This document shows, piece by piece, positions 6,167-14,130 of a stretch of DNA of 18,879 nucleotides (its first letter is position 1; every line of letters begins with the position of its first letter). The stretch is taken from assembly GCA_035759665.1 (NCBI GenBank), contig DASTUM010000130.1:1-18879 (forward strand). Direction: 5' to 3'. The notes under the pieces are model-generated. The model searched no databases, was not told where the DNA came from, and was given only the letters and a program-made list of their open reading frames with translations. The position numbers were made by a program, and so were the translations under genes. This DNA is from Micavibrio_A sp035759665 (GTDB taxonomy: Bacteria > Pseudomonadota > Alphaproteobacteria > Micavibrionales > Micavibrionaceae).

Positions 6167-7057
6167 TTACGCCGCGGCGGATTGCTTTCCGCGCACGAGG
6201 GATTCGTAAGCGTCGCGGATCTGGCGGGTGACGGGGCCGACTTTGTAAGCCACATCGTCGATCTTGCCGACGGCGGTGACTTCGGCAGCGGTGCCGGTCA
6301 GGAAAACTTCGTCGGCTTCGGCCAGTTCTTCGGGCTTGATGCGGCTTTCCTCGAGTGGCAGGCCGAGGTCTTTGGCGAGCTGGATCACCGTCTGGCGGGT
6401 CAGGCCGTTGAGGAAGCAGTCGGGAATCGGCGTTTTGATCTGTCCGTCTTTCACCATGAACAGGTTCGCGCCCGTGGCTTCGGCGACAAGGCCGCGATAG
6501 TCAAGCATCAGCGCGTCGTTGTAGCCGTTATGCTCGGCCGCGTGTTTTGACATTGTGTGCGTGGCGTAAAGGCAGGACGCCTTGGAAGCCGTCGGCGCGG
6601 TGTCGGGCGCGGGGGTGCGCCATTTGCCGGTTTGCAGGGAAATGCCCTTTTCGCGCATTTCCGGCGAGAAATAGGACGGCCATTCCCAGCAGGCGATGGC
6701 GACATGCGTTAAGGTCGCCTGCGCCGAAATTCCCATCTGTTCCGAGCCGCGCCAGGCGACGGGGCGGATATAGGCGTCCTTCAATTTGTTGGCGGCGAGG
6801 ATTTCTTCCTTGGCGTCGTTGATCTGGGCCACCGTCATCGTCATTTTCATATCGATCAGTTCGGCGGAGCGGATCAGGCGTTCGGAGTGCGCTGTGGATT
6901 TGAAGATAGTACCGGAATAGCAACGCTCGCCTTCGAACACGGCGGAGGCGTAATGCAGGCCGTGGGTCAGGATATGCACCTTCGCTTCGCGCCAAGGGAC
7001 GATTTTGCCGTCAAGCCAGATGAGTCCGTCGCGGTCGCTGAAATCGGGGGATGCCAT
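6167..7057 (-). CDS. ilvE: Branched-chain amino acid aminotransferase
   Basis: The 296-residue fold-type IV PLP enzyme catalyses the last step of leucine, isoleucine and valine synthesis and the first step of their breakdown. Visible features: HGLHYASAVFEGERCY near the N-terminus, RPVAWRGSEQMG, the PLP-binding lysine Lys159 in TASKASCLY, the cofactor-contacting Glu193 in VAEATGANLF, and FLTGTAAEVTAVG with the phosphate-binding Thr residues. The start at 7057 is preceded on the minus strand by AAAAGG at a suitable distance. It is divergent from the response regulator gene, and the two share a 149-base gap. The gap holds only a single CGTCATTGCGA half-site and no clear promoter. Confidence 0.96.
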   Translation of the reverse strand: MASPDFSDRDGLIWLDGKIVPWREAKVHILTHGLHYASAVFEGERCYSGTIFKSTAHSERLIRSAELIDMKMTMTVAQINDAKEEILAANKLKDAYIRPVAWRGSEQMGISAQATLTHVAIACWEWPSYFSPEMREKGISLQTGKWRTPAPDTAPTASKASCLYATHTMSKHAAEHNGYNDALMLDYRGLVAEATGANLFMVKDGQIKTPIPDCFLNGLTRQTVIQLAKDLGLPLEESRIKPEELAEADEVFLTGTAAEVTAVGKIDDVAYKVGPVTRQIRDAYESLVRGKQSAAA

Positions 7058-7206
7058 AGGATGAGCCTTTTATTGTAAGTGTTCTTGCTGCGGCCTTCAT
7101 ATTTGGAGAAAACGCGCCAAAATGCAACCCCCGCCCGTCATTGCGAAGATCACGGCCGATGTGGAGAAATGTTGCCCATTATCGCTATTCCTGATAGGAA
7201 TTTTTC

Positions 7207-7926
7207 ATGGTGCAGCCGCAAAAGCAGCAGGATTTTCAAGACCTTCCCCATATCCTTGTGGTGGACGACGACGACCGTATCCGAACGCTGGTCTCGCGTT
7301 ATCTCAACGAGCACGGGTTTTTGTCCTTCACGGCGGCGGACGCTGCGCAGGCGAAGGAGATACTGGCGCTCGGCGTGTTCGACGCGCTGGTCGTCGATGT
7401 CATGATGCCGGGGCAGGACGGGCGGGCCTTTACCAGGGAACTGCGCACGGCGAACGATATTCCCGTGCTGCTCCTGACCGCGATGGGCGAGGTTGAGGAC
7501 CGCGTCGGCGGGCTTGAATCGGGCGCGGACGATTATCTGACCAAGCCGTTCGACCCGCGCGAGCTCGTGCTGCGGCTCCAGGCGATATTGCGCCGCCGCC
7601 CGCAGGGAAAGCAGGCCGCGAAGAAATACCGGATCGGCCGCTGGCTCTACGATACGGGTGTGCCGGAACTGGCGGACGGAGAGGCCACGGTGCGCCTCAC
7701 GGATGTGGAAACGAATCTGCTCAAGGCGTTGCTGCGCCGCCCGGATACGATTTTGAGCCGTGAAGACCTTGCCGAATTATGCGGGATCGACGCGGGCGAG
7801 CGCACGATCGATGTGCAGGTGACCCGGCTTCGCAAGAAACTGGAGGAGGACAGCAAGGTTCCCCGCCATCTTCAGACTGTGCGCGGGAAGGGATATTTAC
7901 TGCGCGCCGAAGAGGTTTCGGGATGA
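7207..7926 (+). CDS. OmpR/PhoB-family response regulator
   Basis: The protein has 239 residues. The receiver domain (about 14-130) carries the acidic cluster Asp20-Asp23, the phospho-acceptor Asp64 in LVVDVMMPG, the switch Thr91 and the invariant Lys113 in YLTKPF. The winged-helix DNA-binding domain (about 140-235) ends with ERTIDVQVTRLRKKLEED and VRGKGYLL. The acidic pocket is complete, so it should be phosphorylatable. The stop codon overlaps the ATG of the following kinase (ATGA), which marks them as a cognate pair. The regulated genes cannot be named from sequence. A poor TTGCCC/TAGGAA promoter candidate lies just upstream. Confidence 0.95.
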   Translation: MVQPQKQQDFQDLPHILVVDDDDRIRTLVSRYLNEHGFLSFTAADAAQAKEILALGVFDALVVDVMMPGQDGRAFTRELRTANDIPVLLLTAMGEVEDRVGGLESGADDYLTKPFDPRELVLRLQAILRRRPQGKQAAKKYRIGRWLYDTGVPELADGEATVRLTDVETNLLKALLRRPDTILSREDLAELCGIDAGERTIDVQVTRLRKKLEEDSKVPRHLQTVRGKGYLLRAEEVSG

Positions 7927-9272
7927 TTCGCCGCGTCTACCGCATGGTCAAGAATCTGCTGCCGCGTACGCTCTTCGGGCGCTCGCTGCTGATCCTCGTC
8001 ACGCCTATCTTCCTTGTCCAGATCATCACGACCTTTATCTTTTTCGACCGCCATTGGCAGAAAATGGGCGACCGGCTGGCCTATGCCGTCGCCGGCGAAA
8101 TCACCATGATCGCCAATGAGATCGAGCAGGATGATTCCGACGACAATCTCCACCGCATGCAGTTAAACGCCTCCAAGACCATCAGCCTGTTTGTGCAATA
8201 TAAGCGTGGCGAGGCGCTCGACCGCGTGTTCGACGACAACCGCACGGGGTTTCAGAACCCCAGCCGTGAAAACATCATCGGCCAAACGCTCGCCAAGGCG
8301 TTCTACCAGCAACTGGAGCGCCCCTTCAACATCGTCATCGCCACCGATGAGAAATGGGTGGAGGTCAGTACGCAGCTCAAGGGCGGGTTGCTTCAGGTGA
8401 CGCTGCCCGAGCGGCGGATTTTCTCGTCGTCGGGATATATCGTGCTGCTCTGGATGATGGGGTCGTCGATCATCCTGCTCATCATCGCGACCATTTTCAT
8501 GCGCAACCAGATCAAGCCGATCCGCCGCCTCGCCATCGCCGCCGAGCGTTTCGGCAAGGGACGGGACGTGCCGTTCTTCAAGGTCGAGGGCGCGCGCGAG
8601 GTGCGTCAGGCGGCCCGCGCCTTCATCGACATGAAGGACCGTCTGCAACGCCAGATCCAGCAGCGCACGGCGTTGCTGGCGGGTGTCAGCCACGATCTGC
8701 GCACGCCGCTCACCCGCATGAAGCTGCAACTGGAAATGATGGACGGGGCGGACGCCGCCGACCTCAAGAGCGATATCGTGGACATGGAGCGCATGATCGG
8801 CGCCTACCTGCAATTCGCCCGCGGCGACGGGGAGGAAGAGGCAGTGCGCACCGATCTGCGCGCTTTGCTGGAACAGGCTGCGCGCGGCATGAACCGGGAG
8901 CAGGAGCGGGTGGCGCTCGACATGAAGGAAGATATTACGCTTTTGCTGCGCCCCGTGGCGTTTGCCCGCTGCATCGGCAATCTTCTGAGCAACGCCCTGC
9001 AATACGGGGAGAGGGCCTGGATATCTGTGTGCCGTTTCGGCGAGCATATAGAAATCTGCATCGACGATAACGGCCCCGGCATTCCGCCAAGCCAGTACGA
9101 AGACGTCTTTAAACCTTTCTTCCGCGGCGAATCCTCGCGCAACGCCCGGACGGGCGGGGTGGGACTCGGCCTTCCAATCGTGCAGGATATCGTCCTGTCC
9201 CACGGCGGGCAGGTCTGGCTTGACCGCAGTCCGCAAGGCGGCCTGCGCGTCGTCATCGACCTTCCGGTTTAG
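7923..9272 (+). CDS. EnvZ-type sensor histidine kinase
   Basis: The protein has 449 residues from the ATG overlapping the regulator stop. TM1 is at about 21-41. A periplasmic sensor of about 130 residues follows (42-170), and TM2 is at about 171-193. The HAMP domain is at about 194-246. HisKA has the phospho-acceptor His257 in LLAGVSHDLRTPLTRMKL. The HATPase domain shows the N box (GNLLSNALQYG, Asn353 and Asn357), the G1 box DDNGPGIP (381-388) and the G2 box TGGVGLGLPIV. The HDLRTP form is typical of EnvZ-like kinases. The signal sensed is unknown. The frame stays open upstream to 7779, but that part overlaps the regulator and is not the start. Confidence 0.95.
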   Translation: MIRRVYRMVKNLLPRTLFGRSLLILVTPIFLVQIITTFIFFDRHWQKMGDRLAYAVAGEITMIANEIEQDDSDDNLHRMQLNASKTISLFVQYKRGEALDRVFDDNRTGFQNPSRENIIGQTLAKAFYQQLERPFNIVIATDEKWVEVSTQLKGGLLQVTLPERRIFSSSGYIVLLWMMGSSIILLIIATIFMRNQIKPIRRLAIAAERFGKGRDVPFFKVEGAREVRQAARAFIDMKDRLQRQIQQRTALLAGVSHDLRTPLTRMKLQLEMMDGADAADLKSDIVDMERMIGAYLQFARGDGEEEAVRTDLRALLEQAARGMNREQERVALDMKEDITLLLRPVAFARCIGNLLSNALQYGERAWISVCRFGEHIEICIDDNGPGIPPSQYEDVFKPFFRGESSRNARTGGVGLGLPIVQDIVLSHGGQVWLDRSPQGGLRVVIDLPV

Positions 9273-9314
9273 CGGAAGCTGCCGCCAGCGGCGGGTTTTT
9301 ACCCCGCCCATGAA

Positions 9315-9339
9315 AAAAGCCGCCTTGAAGGCGGCTTTT
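9315..9339. terminator. Bidirectional intrinsic terminator between the kinase and phasin genes
   Basis: AAAAGCCGCCT (9315-9325) pairs with AGGCGGCTTTT (9329-9339) around a 3-base loop. It has a T run on the plus strand and a longer one (from the A run 9313-9318) on the minus strand. It sits between two convergent stop codons, so it can serve both transcripts. A second GC-rich structure followed by TTTTT (about 9283-9300) lies just before it and may help end the kinase transcript. Confidence 0.8.
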
Positions 9340-9356
9340 GCGAATTTGTGCGGCGG

Positions 9357-9812
9357 CTAGGCTTTTTTCTTGGCGGCAGCGGCGGCGCTTCTGGCTTCGC
9401 CCATGCCGGCATACAGGCGGCCATTGACGATCTCGGAAATCTCGTTGGAGCTTTTGCGGAGCATTTCGGCCAGCTCGCGGGTGTTTTCAATGGATTTTCC
9501 GCAAGCGGCTTTGACCATTTCTGCCTGTTTGGTCAGTTTTTCCTGCGCGCCGTTTCCGGCGATCGCATCGCGCGCGCGGCCCGTATTGTCCTGAACGAAT
9601 TCGGACACCATCTCCGCTTGGCGGCGGGCGAGGGCCTGCCAGCCGTTCATGGCGCACTGGTTAGCTTCTGTCAGCGCCTGCATGTTCTTACGCTGCGTTT
9701 CGAGAATGGCCTTGAAATCAAACGGGTTCGCCGAAGGGGCGGTTTCCATCATCTGCTTCATGGCGGATTGCATATCGTTGAAAAAATTTTCGGCAGGATT
9801 TTTTTGCTGCAT
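9357..9812 (-). CDS. Phasin family protein
   Basis: The 151-residue, mostly helical, amphipathic protein has no signal peptide. NPFDFKAILETQRKNMQAL, an NQCAMNGWQALARRQAEMV stretch and the heptad-like KSIENTRELAEMLRKSSNE segment are typical of PhaP-type phasins. Phasins coat polyhydroxyalkanoate granules and control their size and number. The C-terminus is an Ala/Lys-rich tail, AAAAAKKKA. The minus-strand ribosome binding site AAGAGGT lies about 6 bases before the ATG. A promoter candidate lies at 9845-9873. The gene stands alone, with no PHA synthase or depolymerase nearby. Storage of PHA is inferred. Confidence 0.88.
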   Translation of the reverse strand: MQQKNPAENFFNDMQSAMKQMMETAPSANPFDFKAILETQRKNMQALTEANQCAMNGWQALARRQAEMVSEFVQDNTGRARDAIAGNGAQEKLTKQAEMVKAACGKSIENTRELAEMLRKSSNEISEIVNGRLYAGMGEARSAAAAAKKKA

Positions 9813-9844
9813 GTCTGACCTCTTGTAAAAAGGAGTTATGTACC

Positions 9845-9873
9845 AACCTATGGTTTTTGTGCAGTCGGGTCAA
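9845..9873 (-). promoter_or_regulatory. Predicted promoter of the phasin gene
   Basis: On the minus strand TTGACC (9868-9873) and TAGGTT (9845-9850) are 17 bases apart, about 33 bases before the phasin ATG. The -35 is good and the -10 is poor. Confidence 0.4.
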
Positions 9874-9951
9874 GGGTGCGTTCATGATTTTACACGTGCG
9901 CATGCCGGTGCATGGCCGGGTTTTTTTTAGAACATTCGGCATTATGCGCGG

Positions 9952-9967
9952 TTAGTGAAATATTAAC
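9952..9967 (+). promoter_or_regulatory. CtrA-like binding box upstream of the PAS histidine kinase
   Basis: TTAG-N7-TTAAC fits the alphaproteobacterial CtrA consensus TTAA-N7-TTAAC with one mismatch. It lies 53 bases before the ATG at 10020. The flanks contain TTCGGCATTATG (from 9936) and TTCGGCATTGTG (from 9973), a short direct repeat around the box. CtrA control is inferred. Confidence 0.4.
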
Positions 9968-10019
9968 CCGTTTTCGGCATTGTGTAGGGTGGAGAAATAC
10001 CCTTTCGGGCGCTGATATT

Positions 10020-12575
10020 ATGTCCTTAATCGGCAACAACAATAATAAACCCGGTACCGAGGCCTTGAAACGCGAGGCCGATGGTCGCGGCTGGCTGTCC
10101 GGGAACATGGCCCAGATCATGGTGCTCCTGAACGGCCTGATCCTGACCTTCACGGCCTATTTCACCCTTAGTGTTTTCATGAACCAGATCGTGGACGACA
10201 ACCTGTCCGCCCTGACTTATGAAACCCGCGAACATCTCAACGACCGCTTCGGTAATCTGGAAAAAAGCATCCTGAACGCCAGTCAGATCGTATCCTTCTC
10301 CTGGAAGCTCGATACCAACGACATCCTGAACAACTTCTCGCAGGCTTTTACCTACGGAGGCTATTACGACCAGCTCTTCTGGCTGGAATCGACGGGAAAC
10401 GGCCAATATCTTGTGCATACGCTCTTTAAAAACCCGTCTAAATTCCGCGACATGAATTTTACCAAAGTTCATAAGTATGTGATTTCGTCCCTTCACAATA
10501 CAAAGAGCGAAATCAACGTGCTCAGCGATTACGCGGGTTATGCGCCGGAGTTGCAGCAGCTGCAGGCGAACAAGCCGCTGCTTCTGGCGCGGGCCTTTCC
10601 GCGGGACGGGCGGATGGACATAGTTTACGGCGTCAGCGGCATTAACCGCATTCTTTCGCCGGAATTCTTTGGAAACCGCAAATCCATCCAGGAATTGTCG
10701 GTGGAGTTCAGTGACGGCAACCAGAGCCTGTATAACTATATGCGTTTCGATCTCCCCGAAGGAGGCCGCGATCTCGAGAACAGCGTGAAGAAGCATTTCG
10801 ATATCATGCTGGGCGACAAGATGCTGCGGCTCGATATCTGGGTGGCGCTGGGCGAGCACGAGCAATTTCTAAAGAAAATTCCGTTTCTGATGCTGCTCTT
10901 CGGCGCGACGCTCACGATGATCGGCACGATGTATGTGCGCAACAACCAGAAACAATCGCTGCGGCTCGCCACGGTCAACCTTGAACTGGGTCAGAAAAAC
11001 ACAGACCTGAACCGGGAGGTCGAGGAACGGGAAAAGCTCAACGAAACGCTCCGCCGCCAGGAAAAGGAAAACCGCGCCGTCATCGACGCCGTCAGTGACA
11101 TCATTTTCGAAACGTCCACCGACGGGAATATTCTCTTCCTGAACGAAACATGGCAGAAAATCACGGGCTTTTCGGCGGAGCGGTCTTTGGGAAGGAACCT
11201 CTTCGATCTTCTGCATATGCAGGATCAGGCCGAGCAGCGCAGCAACTTCTCGCTTCTCGTCAAAGGCAAGAAAACGGCCTATCGCGCCTTTACACGCCTG
11301 CGCACGGCTGAGGGGACGTTCCGCGCCATAGAGCTGGCCTTTTCGATGATCCGCCAGGACGAAAACAAGGACCTGCGCGTGGTCGGCACCATCACCGACG
11401 TCGAAGAACGCCGCCGCGCCGAGCGCGCCCTTTCCGAAGCGGAAAAGAAATACCGGGCCATCGTCGAAAACGCCGCCGCGGGTATCTATCAGGTGACGCC
11501 GGAGGGACATTACCTGTCAGCTAACCCCGCCATGGCGCAGATTTTAGGCTTCGGCAGCGCGGATGAGATTTTGCGCGACGTGCGCAACGCCAACACGGAT
11601 GTTTATTACAATGGCCGCGAGCGCGAACGGCACCTGCGCGACGCCGTGCGCAACGGCAGCATCAACACCGAAGCGCAGGTGCGCCGCAAGGATGGCCGCC
11701 TGATATGGGTGCAGGAATCCCTGCGTGCGGTGAAGGACGACGACGACCAGTTGATCTTCTTCGAAGGCAGCATGGAGGACATCACCCAGCGTAAGGAAAC
11801 CGAAATCGCGCTGCGCGAGGCGAAGGTGGGATCCGATCTGGCCAACCGCGCAAAATCGGAATTCCTGGCCAATATGAGCCACGAGCTCCGCACGCCGCTC
11901 AATGCCATCATCGGCTTTTCGGAAATCATCCGCACACAGGCCTTCGGGACGGTTGGTTCGCCGGAATATCTGGATTACGCCCGCGACATCAACGAAAGCG
12001 GCAAGCGCTTGTTGCAGGTCATCAATGATATTCTCGACGTCTCCCGCATCGAGGCGGGAGAGCGCCAGCTCAACGAAGGCGTGGTCGATCTGCATAAGAT
12101 CCTTGTTTCGAGTCTTGAAATGCTGGCGCCGAAGATCGAGGCGAACCGCATGGTTCTCTCCAACCACGTTCGCGACACGGTGCCCAAGCTGATAGGTGAA
12201 AGCCATGCGATCAAGCAGATGCTGATCAACCTGCTCTCCAACGCTGTGAAGTTCACGCCCGAGGGCGGGCGCATTTCCATCGACGCCGATGTGGACGATT
12301 ATGGGCAGATGCATGTTTCCGTGACAGACACCGGCATCGGCCTGAGCGACGAAGAGATAGAAAAAGCTCTATCGCCGTTCGGGCAGGTGGATTCCTCGCT
12401 GAATAAAAGTGAATCCGGCACGGGGCTCGGCCTGACGCTGGTGCAATCGCTGATGGCGCTGCATGGCGGGTCGTTCGAATTGTTTTCGCAAAAAGGGATC
12501 GGGACGACGGCCACGCTGGTCTTCCCCCCAAAGCGGGTCTCGCATCAGGGCGTCCAGCAGCCTGTGGACGCGTAA
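10020..12575 (+). CDS. Orphan membrane sensor histidine kinase with two PAS domains (PleC/DivJ-like core)
   Basis: The protein has 851 residues. TM1 is at about 31-53. A periplasmic region of about 230 residues follows (54-287), CHASE-like in position but not recognised by motif. TM2 is at about 288-306, then a coiled coil at 310-350. PAS1 is at about 352-465 (AVIDAVSDIIFETSTDGNI). PAS2 is at about 476-592 (IVENAAAGIYQVTPEGHYL). HisKA has His621 in FLANMSHELRTPLNAIIGF. The ATPase domain has NLLSNAVKFTPEGG, DTGIGLSDEE and GTGLGLTLV. There is no receiver and no adjacent regulator. The HisKA and following FGTVGSPEYLDYARDINESG resemble DivJ/PleC kinases of the alphaproteobacterial cell-cycle network. 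The frame is open to ATG 9912, but that part contains promoter-like DNA and looks non-coding. No strong ribosome binding site precedes 10020. Confidence 0.93.
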   Translation: MSLIGNNNNKPGTEALKREADGRGWLSGNMAQIMVLLNGLILTFTAYFTLSVFMNQIVDDNLSALTYETREHLNDRFGNLEKSILNASQIVSFSWKLDTNDILNNFSQAFTYGGYYDQLFWLESTGNGQYLVHTLFKNPSKFRDMNFTKVHKYVISSLHNTKSEINVLSDYAGYAPELQQLQANKPLLLARAFPRDGRMDIVYGVSGINRILSPEFFGNRKSIQELSVEFSDGNQSLYNYMRFDLPEGGRDLENSVKKHFDIMLGDKMLRLDIWVALGEHEQFLKKIPFLMLLFGATLTMIGTMYVRNNQKQSLRLATVNLELGQKNTDLNREVEEREKLNETLRRQEKENRAVIDAVSDIIFETSTDGNILFLNETWQKITGFSAERSLGRNLFDLLHMQDQAEQRSNFSLLVKGKKTAYRAFTRLRTAEGTFRAIELAFSMIRQDENKDLRVVGTITDVEERRRAERALSEAEKKYRAIVENAAAGIYQVTPEGHYLSANPAMAQILGFGSADEILRDVRNANTDVYYNGRERERHLRDAVRNGSINTEAQVRRKDGRLIWVQESLRAVKDDDDQLIFFEGSMEDITQRKETEIALREAKVGSDLANRAKSEFLANMSHELRTPLNAIIGFSEIIRTQAFGTVGSPEYLDYARDINESGKRLLQVINDILDVSRIEAGERQLNEGVVDLHKILVSSLEMLAPKIEANRMVLSNHVRDTVPKLIGESHAIKQMLINLLSNAVKFTPEGGRISIDADVDDYGQMHVSVTDTGIGLSDEEIEKALSPFGQVDSSLNKSESGTGLGLTLVQSLMALHGGSFELFSQKGIGTTATLVFPPKRVSHQGVQQPVDA

Positions 12576-12592
12576 AATCATTTCTCCGCCCG

Positions 12593-12648
12593 CCGCCATT
12601 GCGAGAAGTCCTGCTTCGCCAAGGCTCGCAGGTTCCTCGCAAAGACGG
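12593..12648. repeat. Degenerate CATTGCGAG palindromic repeat
   Basis: CCGCCATTGCGAG (12593-12605) and CTCGCAAAGACGG (12636-12648) form an imperfect inverted repeat (11 of 13 pairs), with 30 bases between. It fills most of the 79-base gap between the stop codons of the convergent kinase and recX genes. It shares the core with 1203, 1912 and 15657 but has decayed. No T-run terminator is visible. Confidence 0.55.
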
Positions 12649-12654
12649 GAGAGG

Positions 12655-13269
12655 CTATGCGCGGATTTGGGTGAGGGTTTCTTCGGCTTCGTCCCGGCGC
12701 AGCGATAAGGCTTTTTGCGCGATGTCGAAGCCGAAGCCGCCGCGCGCGAGGGCGGCGAGTTCCTTCGTCCTGTCGCCCCCCTCCGATTTCCGAAACGGGC
12801 CGATCCGCTTGCGGCGCATCAGCAGGATCGCGGCGGCAAGGTCTGGATTAACGCCGCCGCGCTCCTCGTCGTAGGCACGCAGGGCTTTCACCGCCTCATC
12901 CTGCGCTATGCCTTTCATGGCGAGTTTGGAGAGGATCGCTTGCGTTGAAAGCCCGCGGCGGCGCAAGGAGGTCACCATGCCCTGAAGATAGGCGGCATCG
13001 TTCAAAAGGCCCTGGCGCACGAATGTTTCGATGGTGGACTCGAGCATTTGCTGGCAAGCCTCGCGGCTTTGATCTTTATGGTAATTACAGGAGCGGTCGA
13101 TCTTGCGGCCCATGACGCGGCGGAAATGCGGCGTGCTGGCCGGAAAGCGCTGCAGGTAGGCGAGGCCGGAATTATAGAGATATCTTTCGGTGATCTTCTT
13201 CGGGGGCTTTTTCTCCCGCCGGTGCGCGGCTGGCTTGATATTTTCCGGCTCTGCCATATCTTGGCTCAT
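12655..13269 (-). CDS. recX: RecX family regulatory protein
   Basis: The protein has 204 residues. A basic, Pro/Lys-rich N-terminus (about 1-27) precedes three-helix repeats typical of RecX: KKITERYLYNSGLAYLQRF, then FVRQGLLNDAAYLQGMVTSLRRRGLSTQAILSKLAMKGI, then the C-terminal QKALSLRRDEAEETL. RecX binds RecA filaments and limits strand exchange. This longer form, with FRRVMGRKI after the first helices, is the one seen in alphaproteobacteria. recA is not in the window, so coregulation cannot be judged. ATG 13269 has AAAGG at a suitable distance. A 12-codon mini-ORF ends on the start codon (ATGA). Confidence 0.85.
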   Translation of the reverse strand: MSQDMAEPENIKPAAHRREKKPPKKITERYLYNSGLAYLQRFPASTPHFRRVMGRKIDRSCNYHKDQSREACQQMLESTIETFVRQGLLNDAAYLQGMVTSLRRRGLSTQAILSKLAMKGIAQDEAVKALRAYDEERGGVNPDLAAAILLMRRKRIGPFRKSEGGDRTKELAALARGGFGFDIAQKALSLRRDEAEETLTQIRA

Positions 13270-13304
13270 ATTCTTTTACCTTTGCGTTCAAACCGGTTTT
13301 TCAT
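13266..13304 (-). CDS. Possible 12-codon leader mini-ORF before recX
   Basis: On the minus strand an ATG at 13304 opens MKNRFERKGKRI and stops at TGA 13266-13268, which overlaps the recX ATG as ATGA. Its ATG lies in a CATG shared with the divergent permease start (13302-13305). It is very basic. It may couple translation to recX or be chance. No ribosome binding site is visible, and a -10 box lies so close that the message could be leaderless. Confidence 0.2.
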   Translation of the reverse strand: MKNRFERKGKRI

Positions 13305-14124
13305 GCAACACGGCGATTTTATACCAAACGGCTCCGCACTCCAACCGCGGACGATTCCCCCGATCAACCGGATCGGCCTGACGACCCTGATCCAGAAAGA
13401 AGTGGGGCGGTTCATCAGCGTCTATACCCAGACCATCATCGCGCCCGTCGTGACGACGATGCTCTATTACGCCATTTTCGCGCTGGCGTTCGGCGGCGTG
13501 GCGCAGACGGTCGGCGGGATGCCGTATATGACCTTCCTCGCGCCCGGCCTCATCATGATGACGATGGTGCAGAATGCGTTCGCCAACACCTCGTCGTCCA
13601 TTGTGATCGCGAAGGTGCAGGGAAATATCGTCGATGTTTTGATGCCGCCGATTTCGGCGGGGGAATTGTTCACGGGATATATGGTCGGCGGCGTCATTCG
13701 CGGGCTGATCGTCGGGTTTGTCTGCGCCGTTGCGGTATGGGCCGTCGTCGGGCTTGAGATTCATGCACTCTGGGCCGTGATCGTGTTCGCGGTTCTGGGC
13801 AACGCGATGCTCTCCAGCCTCGGCCTCGCGGCGGGGATATGGTCGGATAAGTTCGATCATATCGCGGCGGTGACGAATTTCATCGTGACGCCCCTGACAT
13901 TCCTGTCGGGGACGTTTTATTCGGCGGAACAATTGCCGGGAATCTGGAACACGCTGGTGCATTACAATCCGTTCTTTTACATGATCGACGGGTTCCGCTA
14001 CGGTTTTATAGGCCATGCGGATGCGAATGTCATGACGGGGCTTTTCTCGCTGCTCGCGATCAATATCGCGCTGGGCTGGCTCAGCTTCCGGATGATCAAG
14101 ACCGGCTACAAGATCAAGAGTTAG
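13303..14124 (+). CDS. ABC-2 type transporter permease (YadH/NodJ-like)
   Basis: The 273-residue integral membrane protein has about six hydrophobic segments (near 44-64, 74-92, 125-150, 153-178, 188-203 and 245-263). The ABC-2 signature region LSGTFYSAEQLPGIWN, followed by HYNPFFYMIDGFRYG (about 201-234), is characteristic. Such permeases pair with a cytosolic ATPase to export lipids, polysaccharides or drugs. No ATPase gene is in the window, so its partner and substrate are unknown. ATG 13303 has no ribosome binding site, and TTG 13282 is an in-frame alternative. hslO starts 6 bases after the stop, suggesting cotranscription. Confidence 0.88.
   Translation: MQHGDFIPNGSALQPRTIPPINRIGLTTLIQKEVGRFISVYTQTIIAPVVTTMLYYAIFALAFGGVAQTVGGMPYMTFLAPGLIMMTMVQNAFANTSSSIVIAKVQGNIVDVLMPPISAGELFTGYMVGGVIRGLIVGFVCAVAVWAVVGLEIHALWAVIVFAVLGNAMLSSLGLAAGIWSDKFDHIAAVTNFIVTPLTFLSGTFYSAEQLPGIWNTLVHYNPFFYMIDGFRYGFIGHADANVMTGLFSLLAINIALGWLSFRMIKTGYKIKS
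13316..13344 (-). promoter_or_regulatory. Predicted promoter of recX inside the permease gene
   Basis: On the minus strand TTGGAG (13339-13344) and TAAAAT (13316-13321) are 17 bases apart. The start point would fall within a few bases of the mini-ORF ATG at 13304. The -10 is strong and the -35 is weak. It lies within the first codons of the divergent permease gene. Confidence 0.35.
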
Positions 14125-14130
14125 GCCATC

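Noticed and set aside
7137..7149. CGTCATTGCGAAG before the response regulator as another repeat copy
   Set aside because: Only one arm is present with no matching inverted arm nearby, so it may be a remnant or chance.
8163..9311. A 382-residue minus-strand frame across the EnvZ-type kinase
   Set aside because: Antisense shadow of a gene with all kinase motifs. Its own translation has no recognisable domain.
9912..10019. N-terminal extension of the PAS kinase to ATG 9912
   Set aside because: The stretch holds the CtrA-like box and a direct repeat, and its translation has no kinase-like or signal feature. ATG 10020 gives a normal cytosolic start before TM1.
13048..13302. N-terminal extension of the ABC permease to ATG 13048
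   Set aside because: It would lie opposite most of the recX 5' half, and ABC-2 permeases of this group have only a short N-terminus before the first helix.
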